A stretch of 21,711 nt of DNA from the IMG/VR virus record IMGVR_UViG_3300030118_004540, positions 1 to 21,711 of that record. One strand, given 5' to 3'. Source of the stretch: a virus. Numbering within the stretch: position 1 is the first letter of the stretch; every line of letters starts with the position of its first letter. Below the pieces are notes generated by a model. The model worked only from the letters and a program-made list of their open reading frames with translations, did no database searches and had not been told where the DNA came from. This document shows positions 7,064 to 14,337 of the stretch, one piece after another. A program made the translations under genes and the position numbers.

Positions 7064-7742
7064 AAGAAAAGTATACTTTGGACAAGAGGTTCAAGATGCA
7101 ATTATAGAATACAATTCTTCAATAGATGATAGTGAAAGAAATATTATTTATGGGACGAGAATACATAAAGCGTTTGATAAATTAGCTGAGAATATTATTA
7201 ACACTTTTAAATTCACTTATTTTGATTATGGATTTGAAGATATTAAACATGAAGTTGTAGCATTTATGGTAATGAATATTCACAAATATGACCACACAAA
7301 AGGTTCGAAGGCATTTAGTTATTTTTCAGTTGTAGCCAAAAACTATTTAATTCTTCATAATAATAACAATTATAAAAAATTAAAAACACATGATAAGATG
7401 GATGTTTTAGATAGACATAAATATGTAAATTATGATGACTCAGATTATAATGTTTTTACAGATGAAATAGTTGAATACTTTGATAGTAACTTAAACACTA
7501 TTTTTAAAAAAGATAGAGATTTAAAAATAGGATATGCTATCATTGATTTAATGAAACAACGAGATGAGATAGAAAACTTTAATAAAAAAGCAATATATAT
7601 ATTAATTAGAGAAATGACTGATGTGGAAACAGCTCATATAACCGCTGTAGTTAATGTGTTAAAAAAACATTACAAAAAACTAATTAATAAATTTCACAAA
7701 CAAGGTACTATTATTCACGATATGTCAGGCTCATTCTTTTAA
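7044..7742 (+). CDS. 55: late-transcription sigma factor, T4 gp55-like
   Basis: 232 residues. Residues about 53-110 match sigma region 2 in the short form used by T4 gp55: a helix, then 'GFEDIKHEVVAFMVMNIHKYD', 'KGSKAFSYFSVVAKNYL' and a basic Asn/Lys stretch. gp55 replaces sigma70 on host RNA polymerase and recognises TATAAATA-type late promoters, with the sliding clamp as activator. The extreme C-terminus ('MSGSFF') ends in aromatic residues, as expected for a clamp-contacting tail, but that assignment is inferred. No recognisable sigma region 4 is present, consistent with gp55. A ribosome site GAGGAG lies within the preceding gene. The gene closes the operon, with a terminator starting seven bases after its stop and the virion genes beginning about 95 bases later. 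Confidence 0.8.
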   Translation: MPKKKAKRKVYFGQEVQDAIIEYNSSIDDSERNIIYGTRIHKAFDKLAENIINTFKFTYFDYGFEDIKHEVVAFMVMNIHKYDHTKGSKAFSYFSVVAKNYLILHNNNNYKKLKTHDKMDVLDRHKYVNYDDSDYNVFTDEIVEYFDSNLNTIFKKDRDLKIGYAIIDLMKQRDEIENFNKKAIYILIREMTDVETAHITAVVNVLKKHYKKLINKFHKQGTIIHDMSGSFF

Positions 7743-7748
7743 AATATC

Positions 7749-7773
7749 AAACCCTCTTAAATGAGGGTTTTTT
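7749..7773 (+). terminator. rho-independent terminator after the late sigma factor
   Basis: AAACCCTC (7749-7756) pairs with GAGGGTTT (7763-7770) around the loop TTAAAT, and the T-tract runs through 7773. This 8-bp stem begins seven bases after the stop codon and separates the early-type chain from the structural genes. Confidence 0.85.
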
Positions 7774-7779
7774 ATTTCA

Positions 7780-7837
7780 TACAATTTCTTACAATTTTTA
7801 TATTTATATATGAATAAGTACATTCAGAGGAGATTGT
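7780..7837 (+). promoter_or_regulatory. leader of the virion gene block, with repeated TACAATTT boxes
   Basis: TACAATTT occurs at 7780-7787 and 7790-7797, a 10-base period. An AT-rich run TTTATATTTATATATGAATA follows. A TATATT at 7799-7804 could serve as a -10 box, but no good -35 is present, and no exact TATAAATA late box lies on the + strand. The complement of 7801-7808 does read TATAAATA. GAGGAG (7827-7832) gives the ribosome site of the gene at 7838. A late promoter is expected here from context, but its exact position is uncertain. Confidence 0.35.
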
Positions 7838-8242
7838 ATGGCAGACGAAAAAGAAATATTTGAAGGTAAAACCTTTCAAGACTTAACAAAAGATATTTAC
7901 GAAAATACTACAAAACGTAAAACTCAAATCGATTTGTTAATATCAGAAATACACGGATTCATAACAACCATAGATGATGTGGTATTAGTTGCTCCGATAA
8001 TTAAAGAATATATGGATACAGCTGTTCGTAATGATGAACACTTGGTAAAACTCGCTGGTGTACTGCAAAGAATTATTTCCAAATCACAAGGTGAATCAGA
8101 TGAATCAATGTTATTAAGTGATGAAGAAAAAGCTGATTTAATGGGAACACTTCAAGATACTGTGGCTGATTTAGAAAAGGAAAGTCAAAGACTTGAAACA
8201 ATAAAAGACAAAACAATACAAAAAGGATTTTCGGAGAGTTAA
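7838..8242 (+). CDS. predicted coiled-coil protein, first gene of the structural block
   Basis: 134 residues, acidic and mostly helical, with long heptad-like stretches near 60-80 and 95-125 ('DTVADLEKESQRLETIKDK'). No cysteine and no membrane segment. The family is not recognised. It is the first gene after the terminator, has a strong GAGGAG ribosome site, and abuts the spike gene, whose ATG is the next base after its stop. This placement suggests a tail or baseplate component or an assembly chaperone, but no motif proves it. Confidence 0.7.
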   Translation: MADEKEIFEGKTFQDLTKDIYENTTKRKTQIDLLISEIHGFITTIDDVVLVAPIIKEYMDTAVRNDEHLVKLAGVLQRIISKSQGESDESMLLSDEEKADLMGTLQDTVADLEKESQRLETIKDKTIQKGFSES

Positions 8243-9547
8243 ATGAGTTCAATATTTACGACAACTGAACACGCTACCGCAAAAGATTCACTCGGTAATG
8301 ATATTAACATACCAGTTCATATCCAATTTGTACCTGGCCATTGTGTAGAGCCAGTTCATTCTACAGATGATTTGAGACAAAATGGTGACGCTAGTATTAA
8401 TACAATTATAGCTTTACCTCATATTGAAAGTCCAGAAGTTGTGTTTAATAACCCAACTGTTGCAAAAGAACAATATAGATATTTTCCATTATTAAGAACA
8501 ACACATGATGTACCTAGTAAGGGTGACCCTGTTTTACTTTGTAAAATTGGAAAAATTAATTATTATTTAGGACCTTTAAATACAATTAAAAATAATCCAA
8601 CTTGGAATGACGATATAAATTATAACGCTGAAAAAATATATGATAATCAGTCTCTCAATGTAAATCGTGAACAAAGTAAAAGAGGACCTTCAGGTGAGAG
8701 TTTAAATTTTAATAAAAATAATCTATACTCACGATTAATAAAAAGAAGAAAAAAAGAATTAGATTTCGGTGATGTGCTTACTGAAACAACAGGTGATTAT
8801 ATAATAGAAGGTAGACATGGTAATAGTTTAAGAGTGGGTAGTCGTGGTAATAATCCATATTTATTTATCTCAAACAAAAGAGGAGTGGGTGATAAAGTTG
8901 AATCAATGGTGGATGGGTCTCTTATTAGTATTACATCTCATGGTACACTACAACAGCATTTTGGTGGTTATGAATTAAATGGTGTAGAATTATTTGGATT
9001 CAATCTATCATCGGATGTTGGGGAAGATAAAACTAAAAAAATAGGTGATGTGGTATCAAAGATAAATGGTGGTGAACAAGATGCTCAACAATTAATTTAT
9101 AATTATGGTTCACAAGAAGAAACTGATAGTGATGGTAACACTATTTTTAAAGGAGTTACTGCTAATCAAATATTATTACACTCTGATAGAATAACATTGA
9201 ATACAAAACTTGATGATATTTATTTATCATCAATAAAAGACATTCACATTGGAACTGGTAGACATTTAACTGTTTCTACAAATGGTGATTTTATAATAAA
9301 CTCACAGAGTATAATTTTAGGTAATCAAGAAAACGCTACAGAACCTATGATTTTAGGTAACACATTATTGAATTTATTAAAAGAAACTTTATCTATAATT
9401 AAAAATTCACAAGGTATATGTCAAGGAGCTCCAATTGCATTAGCTGATGAGACTGGAGCGCCAGGTAAAGTGAACGCTAAAATAACTAAAATAGAACAAA
9501 AAATAGATGAAATTTTAAGTACAAAATATTTTATAGAACCAAATTAA
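8243..9547 (+). CDS. baseplate hub/central-spike protein, gp5-like without lysozyme
   Basis: 434 residues. The N-terminal part includes an OB-fold-like segment ('YRYFPLLRTTHDVPSKGDP', then 'VLLCKIGKINYYLGPLN', about 77-112) resembling the gp5/VgrG-type base-V domain. The middle has 'GDYIIEGRHGNSLRVGSR' (about 192-209), typical of proteins at the spike base. The C-terminal part ('IHIGTGRHLTVSTNGDFII', about 333-352) is beta-rich and may form an intertwined spike, ending in a short coiled coil. T4 gp5 carries a lysozyme domain between the OB fold and the beta helix. None is visible here, so any peptidoglycan cutting must come from another protein. The adjoining gp25 and gp6 genes support a baseplate role. 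The 434-residue length is shorter than T4 gp5 (575). Confidence 0.6.
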   Translation: MSSIFTTTEHATAKDSLGNDINIPVHIQFVPGHCVEPVHSTDDLRQNGDASINTIIALPHIESPEVVFNNPTVAKEQYRYFPLLRTTHDVPSKGDPVLLCKIGKINYYLGPLNTIKNNPTWNDDINYNAEKIYDNQSLNVNREQSKRGPSGESLNFNKNNLYSRLIKRRKKELDFGDVLTETTGDYIIEGRHGNSLRVGSRGNNPYLFISNKRGVGDKVESMVDGSLISITSHGTLQQHFGGYELNGVELFGFNLSSDVGEDKTKKIGDVVSKINGGEQDAQQLIYNYGSQEETDSDGNTIFKGVTANQILLHSDRITLNTKLDDIYLSSIKDIHIGTGRHLTVSTNGDFIINSQSIILGNQENATEPMILGNTLLNLLKETLSIIKNSQGICQGAPIALADETGAPGKVNAKITKIEQKIDEILSTKYFIEPN

Positions 9548-9556
9548 GAGGAAGTT

Positions 9557-9949
9557 ATGAAAAAGAAAAAACCAAATATAAAAACTATAATTAGACAAAT
9601 TGTTAGAGAAGAGGTTGCTATGGCGATTCAAGAAGTGATAACTGAATTAAAACAACCAAATAAATCTCAACCTAAAAAAATCATTGAAAAGAAATCATTT
9701 ACAACTAATTCAGTATTGAATGATGTATTGAATGAAACAGCTCAAGATGGTGATTGGAAAACATTAGGTGGTGGAGAGTTTACTTCTGACAGAATGAATG
9801 AATTAGTTGGAAAACAATATGGTGATATGATAAATCAACAACCACAAGTTGTTCCATCAAATGACCCAATGGCTCAATTCGTTAATAAAGATTATAGTGA
9901 AGTATTGGAAAAGTCAATAGAAAAATCTAAAAACAAACTTGGAAGATAG
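9557..9949 (+). CDS. hypothetical virion-block protein
   Basis: 130 residues, not recognised. The N-terminus is very basic ('MKKKKPNIKTIIRQIVREEV') and likely helical to about residue 30, followed by a Pro/Gln/Lys-rich linker. A short conserved-looking segment 'DWKTLGGGEFTSDRMNELVG' lies at about 73-92. AGAGGA precedes the ATG by about seven bases. It lies between the spike and another small structural-block gene, and two bases separate it from the next ATG. The helix-linker-helix layout suits a small connector or chaperone of the baseplate or head, but this is a guess from position. Confidence 0.65.
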   Translation: MKKKKPNIKTIIRQIVREEVAMAIQEVITELKQPNKSQPKKIIEKKSFTTNSVLNDVLNETAQDGDWKTLGGGEFTSDRMNELVGKQYGDMINQQPQVVPSNDPMAQFVNKDYSEVLEKSIEKSKNKLGR

Positions 9950-9951
9950 TA

Positions 9952-10485
9952 ATGGGACTAAAACAAGATTTATTGGATGCTAAACTTAAAGGATTGGAGT
10001 TAAGTGGTGCTTCGAAAGAAGTTATCGAAGAGGCTAGAGCAGCAACCTCTCCACTATCTCAACAAATTGATTTAGAAGTAAAAGCTATTAAAGATTTTTT
10101 AATTAATTGTAGGTTTAGAGTTACAGCATTAAATGCGCCTGTAGTTTTAGAAGACTTTAACATTCCACCCCAAAATGGACAGATTGAAAGTACTGTTCAA
10201 ATAGCAGCGGGTCAGGCAATAACCACTACAGCTGGTCCTGGCTCAACGACTAGTCCTGGAATATTACAAAACACTGCGGATGGGGCTGGGGGCCCTCAGT
10301 CTCCTGATATTAAAACAGATATTATTAATGTTGATACAAATTCAGGTTTACAATCAACAGGTTATGCTTTTATAGGTTCAGACCCATTTTCTCAAGAAAA
10401 TTTTATTAGAGATATAAATGAGGAACAAGGTCAACGAAGATTTACAGAAGTTAAAATATTACCAGAAGATATTGAGGGATTATAA
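9952..10485 (+). CDS. hypothetical baseplate-block protein
   Basis: 177 residues, not recognised. A helical N-terminus (about 1-50) is followed by a possible beta strand region ('RFRVTALNAPVVLEDFNIP', about 55-73). A low-complexity Thr/Gly/Ala/Pro section (about 80-120) comes next, then an acidic C-terminus. It has a poor ribosome site (ATAGTAATG) and probably depends on translation of the previous gene, two bases upstream. Its stop overlaps the gp25 start in a TAATG. Placement directly before gp25 is where T4-like phages keep small wedge or hub proteins such as gp53, but I see no LysM or other diagnostic motif. Confidence 0.65.
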   Translation: MGLKQDLLDAKLKGLELSGASKEVIEEARAATSPLSQQIDLEVKAIKDFLINCRFRVTALNAPVVLEDFNIPPQNGQIESTVQIAAGQAITTTAGPGSTTSPGILQNTADGAGGPQSPDIKTDIINVDTNSGLQSTGYAFIGSDPFSQENFIRDINEEQGQRRFTEVKILPEDIEGL

Positions 10486-10976
10486 TGGCTATTAGAGATA
10501 TATCAAGAAAACCATATATTCAAGATAATGATGATAAAGTTAAAATTGGTATCGATTTACCAATTCGTAGAGGTGATGATTTAGATGGATTTTTTGCGAC
10601 TACCTCAACCACTATTGAGGCTGTAAAAAACAACATAAGAAATTTATTACAAACTGAAGAAGGTGAAAGATTCTTCCAACCAAATTTAGGGATAGGATTA
10701 AAAAAACTTTTATTTGAAAACATAACTGGTGAAATTTTATTAAAAATACAAAATTTAATATTAGATAAATTAGAATTTTGGTTACCTTTTGTTGAGGTAA
10801 GAGATATACAAGTTTTAACACTTGATAATACACCAAGTGTTGAAGTAAACGAAATTAGAGTAAAAATAGATTTTAACATTAAACAAGACCCTAATACTTT
10901 AGATTCTGTAGAATTAAACTTTTCTAGTGGAGTGGCTTCATCAGATTCTAATTTAGTTAGTGGTGGTGGATATTAA
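10485..10976 (+). CDS. 25: baseplate wedge protein gp25
   Basis: 163 residues, typical for the GPW/gp25 family. The signature 'GERFFQPNLGIGLKKLLFEN' lies at about 59-78, matching the family pattern of 'GER..rP.fG..l..llFe'. The alternating strands after it ('VEVNEIRVKIDFNIK') complete the small gp25 fold. In T4, gp25 nucleates sheath polymerisation and clamps the gp6 dimer in the inner baseplate wedge. The extra N-terminal 20 residues ('DISRKPYIQDNDDKVKIGID') and a Ser/Gly-rich tail are beyond the core. It overlaps the previous gene by one base, and the gp6 gene starts 13 bases later, a natural pairing. Confidence 0.9.
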   Translation: MAIRDISRKPYIQDNDDKVKIGIDLPIRRGDDLDGFFATTSTTIEAVKNNIRNLLQTEEGERFFQPNLGIGLKKLLFENITGEILLKIQNLILDKLEFWLPFVEVRDIQVLTLDNTPSVEVNEIRVKIDFNIKQDPNTLDSVELNFSSGVASSDSNLVSGGGY

Positions 10977-10989
10977 TTGGAGATAAAAT

Positions 10990-13212
10990 ATGCCAACGTA
11001 TGGTAAAAATGATTTTAAAGAATCAAATATAAATTATTTAAATAAAGATTTTTCATCGTTAAAACAATCATTGATGAATTATGCAAAATCTTATTTTCCA
11101 GATACATACCGTGATTTTAATGAAACATCACCTGGTATGATGTTATTGGAAATGAATGCCTATGTGGGTGATGTGTTGTCATTTTATATAGACCAACAAT
11201 ATCAAGAGATGTTATTACCATTGGCTGAAGAGAGAAGAAACATAATTACGATTGCTAAAATGTTAGGTTATAAAGTAAAACCAATTATTCCAGCCTTTGT
11301 TGATTTAAGTTTTACATCTAATGTAAATGCTTCAAGTGGTGATGTATCAAAAGTTGATTATTCTAATGCTAGTGTTTTTGATGCAGGAATTCAGATACAA
11401 TCATCAACAAATTCTGATATTATATTTACAACTATAAACCCAATTGATTTTAAAATAGAGCAACCTAATGATACTGAAACATCTATTACTGATGGGTCGA
11501 CTGGTTTAACTACCCAATACACATTAACAAGAAGTGTGAAAGCCATTAGTGCGACAGAAAAAACCATTACGTTTAATGTTGGAATTCCAGAAAAATTTAA
11601 AGTATTAACCATACCTGATACAGACGTGATTGATATTGTTTCGTGTATAGATTCAAATGGAAACAATTGGTATGAGGTTGACTTTTTAGCTCAAGATAAA
11701 GTTCCAATTCAAACACATTATACAGATGATGACAATAGAACTTCTGCATATGATAATGGTGGAGATTCAGGTTTATCATCTACAGCTGTTCCTTTTTCTT
11801 TATCATATATTGCATCATCAAAAAGATTTACGAGAGAAACTAATCAAGATAACACTACATCATTAGTTTTTGGAAATGGTGTTTTAAATAATGGTGATTT
11901 AATAAATGATGGATTTCTTGATTTAGAACAGATTGGAGTTGTAATACCAGGACAAACTAATGACTTAAATGATTCAATAGATCCACTTTTAGGAAATGAA
12001 TATTCAACATTAGGTGAAGCTCCAAATAATATAACTTTAACAATTACTTATCGTGTTGGTGGTGGTTTAATATCCAATGTACCAAGTAATGACTTGAATA
12101 CAACTTTATCTGAAATATCTACAATTTCACCTAGCGTTGATGGTGGGGCTAGATTGAGTACTGTTAATAATCTATCAGCAGCTGTTGGTGGTAAGAATGA
12201 AGAAGACGTTGTTGAAATAAAAGAAAAAGCCAAAGCATTTTTCTCAACACAAAACAGATGTGTCACTAAAGAAGATTATGAAGCCAGAGTGTTAAATATA
12301 CCCGCAAAGTTCGGAAACATAGCGAAAGCATATGTTACAAGAGAAGCTCCTATAATTGAAGGTAGTTCAAATTTAGTTGAAGTAGCAAACAAATTAAATT
12401 CAGCTGAAGCTAATTTCAATCAATTACAAACATTAGTAAATACAGTCTCAGAAAATACTGATGTTGCATCATTATCTGATATACTTTCGAACATTCAAAA
12501 TTATATAAATACATATAATAACGTAACAAATCCAGATTTATCTAATTTAGCTAGAGAATTAGAATTAGGGACAATAAACATTTATGCATTAGCATATAAT
12601 AGTGCTAAACAATTAGTTGGTAATCCAAACACTAATACAACGTTAACATCAGATAATTTACCTGATACTTTAATGTCAAACATAAAAAATTATATAGAAA
12701 ATTTTAAACTACTAACTGATTATGTAACTTTAAATGATGGATATGTTATAAACTTTGGAGTTATTTTTGATATAATTGCTGAAAAATATGCTAATAAACA
12801 AAAAGTTAAACTTGATTGTATAGAAAAAATTAAAGAATATTTTCGAATTGAGAAAATGCAATTCAACCAACCAATATTTACAAGTAAATTAGAGTTTGAA
12901 TTAATGGGTGTTGAAGGTGTTCGTTCAATTGGCCATGTAACAATTACACAACATGAAGATTATAAAAGTAACGCTGCTGACTCAGATTTACCAAGTCCAA
13001 CTTATACTTATTCAAAAGATGATTTAGGTCAGTTTACCAACTCAACATTAGTGGAAAATGGTGGTAGTGGCACTGTTGGATATGGATATAAATATGATTT
13101 TAGTCAACATTTATCAGATGATGGTATGGTTGTTTTCCCAGCAGAATCAAGTACACCAGCGGTTTTTGAATTAAAGAATCCAAATATAAATATACAAGGG
13201 AGAGTTAGATAA
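10990..13212 (+). CDS. 6: baseplate wedge protein gp6 (baseplate J-like)
   Basis: 740 residues, against 660 for T4 gp6. The N-terminal segment 'YLNKDFSSLKQSLMNYAK', then 'ETSPGMMLLEMNAYVGDVLSFY' and 'AKMLGYKVKP', is the strongly conserved gp6 start. A second block at about 385-435 ('GGARLSTVNNLSAAVGGK' and 'RCVTKEDYEARVLN') is the baseplate J-like core. The region about 460-560 is Asn/Thr/Ser-rich and helical and may be an insertion. gp6 forms the ring that holds the baseplate wedges together and contacts gp25 and gp7. GGAG lies eight bases upstream of the ATG, and the stop overlaps the next start in TAATG. An exact late-promoter box lies in its last 30 bases. Confidence 0.92.
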   Translation: MPTYGKNDFKESNINYLNKDFSSLKQSLMNYAKSYFPDTYRDFNETSPGMMLLEMNAYVGDVLSFYIDQQYQEMLLPLAEERRNIITIAKMLGYKVKPIIPAFVDLSFTSNVNASSGDVSKVDYSNASVFDAGIQIQSSTNSDIIFTTINPIDFKIEQPNDTETSITDGSTGLTTQYTLTRSVKAISATEKTITFNVGIPEKFKVLTIPDTDVIDIVSCIDSNGNNWYEVDFLAQDKVPIQTHYTDDDNRTSAYDNGGDSGLSSTAVPFSLSYIASSKRFTRETNQDNTTSLVFGNGVLNNGDLINDGFLDLEQIGVVIPGQTNDLNDSIDPLLGNEYSTLGEAPNNITLTITYRVGGGLISNVPSNDLNTTLSEISTISPSVDGGARLSTVNNLSAAVGGKNEEDVVEIKEKAKAFFSTQNRCVTKEDYEARVLNIPAKFGNIAKAYVTREAPIIEGSSNLVEVANKLNSAEANFNQLQTLVNTVSENTDVASLSDILSNIQNYINTYNNVTNPDLSNLARELELGTINIYALAYNSAKQLVGNPNTNTTLTSDNLPDTLMSNIKNYIENFKLLTDYVTLNDGYVINFGVIFDIIAEKYANKQKVKLDCIEKIKEYFRIEKMQFNQPIFTSKLEFELMGVEGVRSIGHVTITQHEDYKSNAADSDLPSPTYTYSKDDLGQFTNSTLVENGGSGTVGYGYKYDFSQHLSDDGMVVFPAESSTPAVFELKNPNINIQGRVR
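13185..13192 (+). promoter_or_regulatory. candidate gp55-type late promoter box TATAAATA
   Basis: The exact T4 late consensus TATAAATA lies 19 bases before the ATG at 13212, at the 3' end of gp6, and the window encodes a gp55-like factor. A transcript from here would have a very short leader with the GGGAGA ribosome site. The same octamer also occurs inside genes (2350-2357 and 12504-12511), so chance is a real possibility in this AT-rich DNA. Confidence 0.35.
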
Positions 13213-14333
13213 TGCATCATTTTATTTTTCCATCACAAGACAATTGGATTTCAAGTGGTTCAGACAAAATAACAGGTGAAACTTTCACAGACCAAAATTT
13301 TGGAAGAGACCAAATACTTGAAGTCAAAAAAGAATTTTTTAATAATACATTCGACCATTTCACAAGGGCGTTAATAAACTTTAGTGGAACTGAATTTACT
13401 GAATTATCAAAATCAGTTTCAGATGGAACTATAAAATCTGACGCGAAATATTATTTAAGACTTTATGAAGCTGAGGGTAATGCTGAGATGACTGAAGAAT
13501 ACAAATTAGCAGTAAGACCAATATCACAATCTTGGACTGAAGGAACAGGTAAGTTTGGTGATAATCCAAAAAACACTAATGGTTGTAGTTTTGATAATCG
13601 TAGTAATCCAATAGGTGGAACAGCAGTACCTTGGGCTAATGCTGGTGTATCAGTTTATCCTGTCAGTCAATCAGAACAATTATTTTCTAATCAAACTCCT
13701 GATGTTAATGTTGAAGTAACGGATATGGTTAACATGTGGTTGGAGGGGCAAGAAGAAAATTATGGTATGTTGGTTAATTTTAGTGGTAGTCAAGAAACAG
13801 ATTCAGAAACATTTGGACATTTAAAATTCTTTTCAAGAAACACACATACTATTTTTTCACCACAATTGGAAGTTCGTTGGGACGACCATTTACCTTGTAC
13901 AGGTTCAAATACTGGCTCTTTAATTCAATTAGGTGTAAGTGGATTAGATGATAACTTTTTATTTATGAAAGGTTTGAGAGAAAGTTATAAGGTGGGTGAA
14001 AGAGTAAAGTTTAGAGTTGGTTGTAGAAAAAGATATATTCAAAAAACTTTCTCTACATCAGTTCAAACCGTTACTGGTTCATTTATACCTGAAGGAAGTG
14101 GTTCATATGCAATTAAAGATGTCGCTACCGATGAATTTATTGTTCCATTTGAAGATAATCAAGGTGTAAGTTATACACAATTAAGTTGTGATAGTAATTC
14201 AAATTATTTTATTCAATACTTAGATGGATTTTATCCTGATAGAGTTTACAAAATATTATTTAAACTAAAATATAATGATGGACAAGAACAAGTGTTTGAT
14301 GATGACTTTGAATTTATAGTTAAGAGGAATTAG
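13212..14333 (+). CDS. DNRLRE-like jelly-roll virion protein
   Basis: 373 residues. Residues about 10-225 follow the DNRLRE domain plan: 'FTDQNFGRDQILEV' near the start, 'ALINFSG' (53-59), 'YYLRLYEAEG' (80-89), 'SQSWTEGTG' (105-113), 'VEVTDMVNMWLEGQEENYG' (167-185) and 'SPQLEVRW' (216-223). This beta-jelly-roll domain occurs in secreted surface proteins and binds or displays carbohydrate in some of them. The C-terminal 140 residues are beta-rich, probably a second sandwich. In T4, gp7 and gp8 follow gp6. Here this protein occupies that place, so it is probably a wedge- or fibre-associated component. Its start overlaps the gp6 stop by one base. Confidence 0.6.
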   Translation: MHHFIFPSQDNWISSGSDKITGETFTDQNFGRDQILEVKKEFFNNTFDHFTRALINFSGTEFTELSKSVSDGTIKSDAKYYLRLYEAEGNAEMTEEYKLAVRPISQSWTEGTGKFGDNPKNTNGCSFDNRSNPIGGTAVPWANAGVSVYPVSQSEQLFSNQTPDVNVEVTDMVNMWLEGQEENYGMLVNFSGSQETDSETFGHLKFFSRNTHTIFSPQLEVRWDDHLPCTGSNTGSLIQLGVSGLDDNFLFMKGLRESYKVGERVKFRVGCRKRYIQKTFSTSVQTVTGSFIPEGSGSYAIKDVATDEFIVPFEDNQGVSYTQLSCDSNSNYFIQYLDGFYPDRVYKILFKLKYNDGQEQVFDDDFEFIVKRN

Positions 14334-14337
14334 GTTT

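Noticed and set aside
9952-10485. 177-residue protein as baseplate gp53
   Set aside because: The length and position are tempting, but no LysM-like or other gp53 motif is visible.
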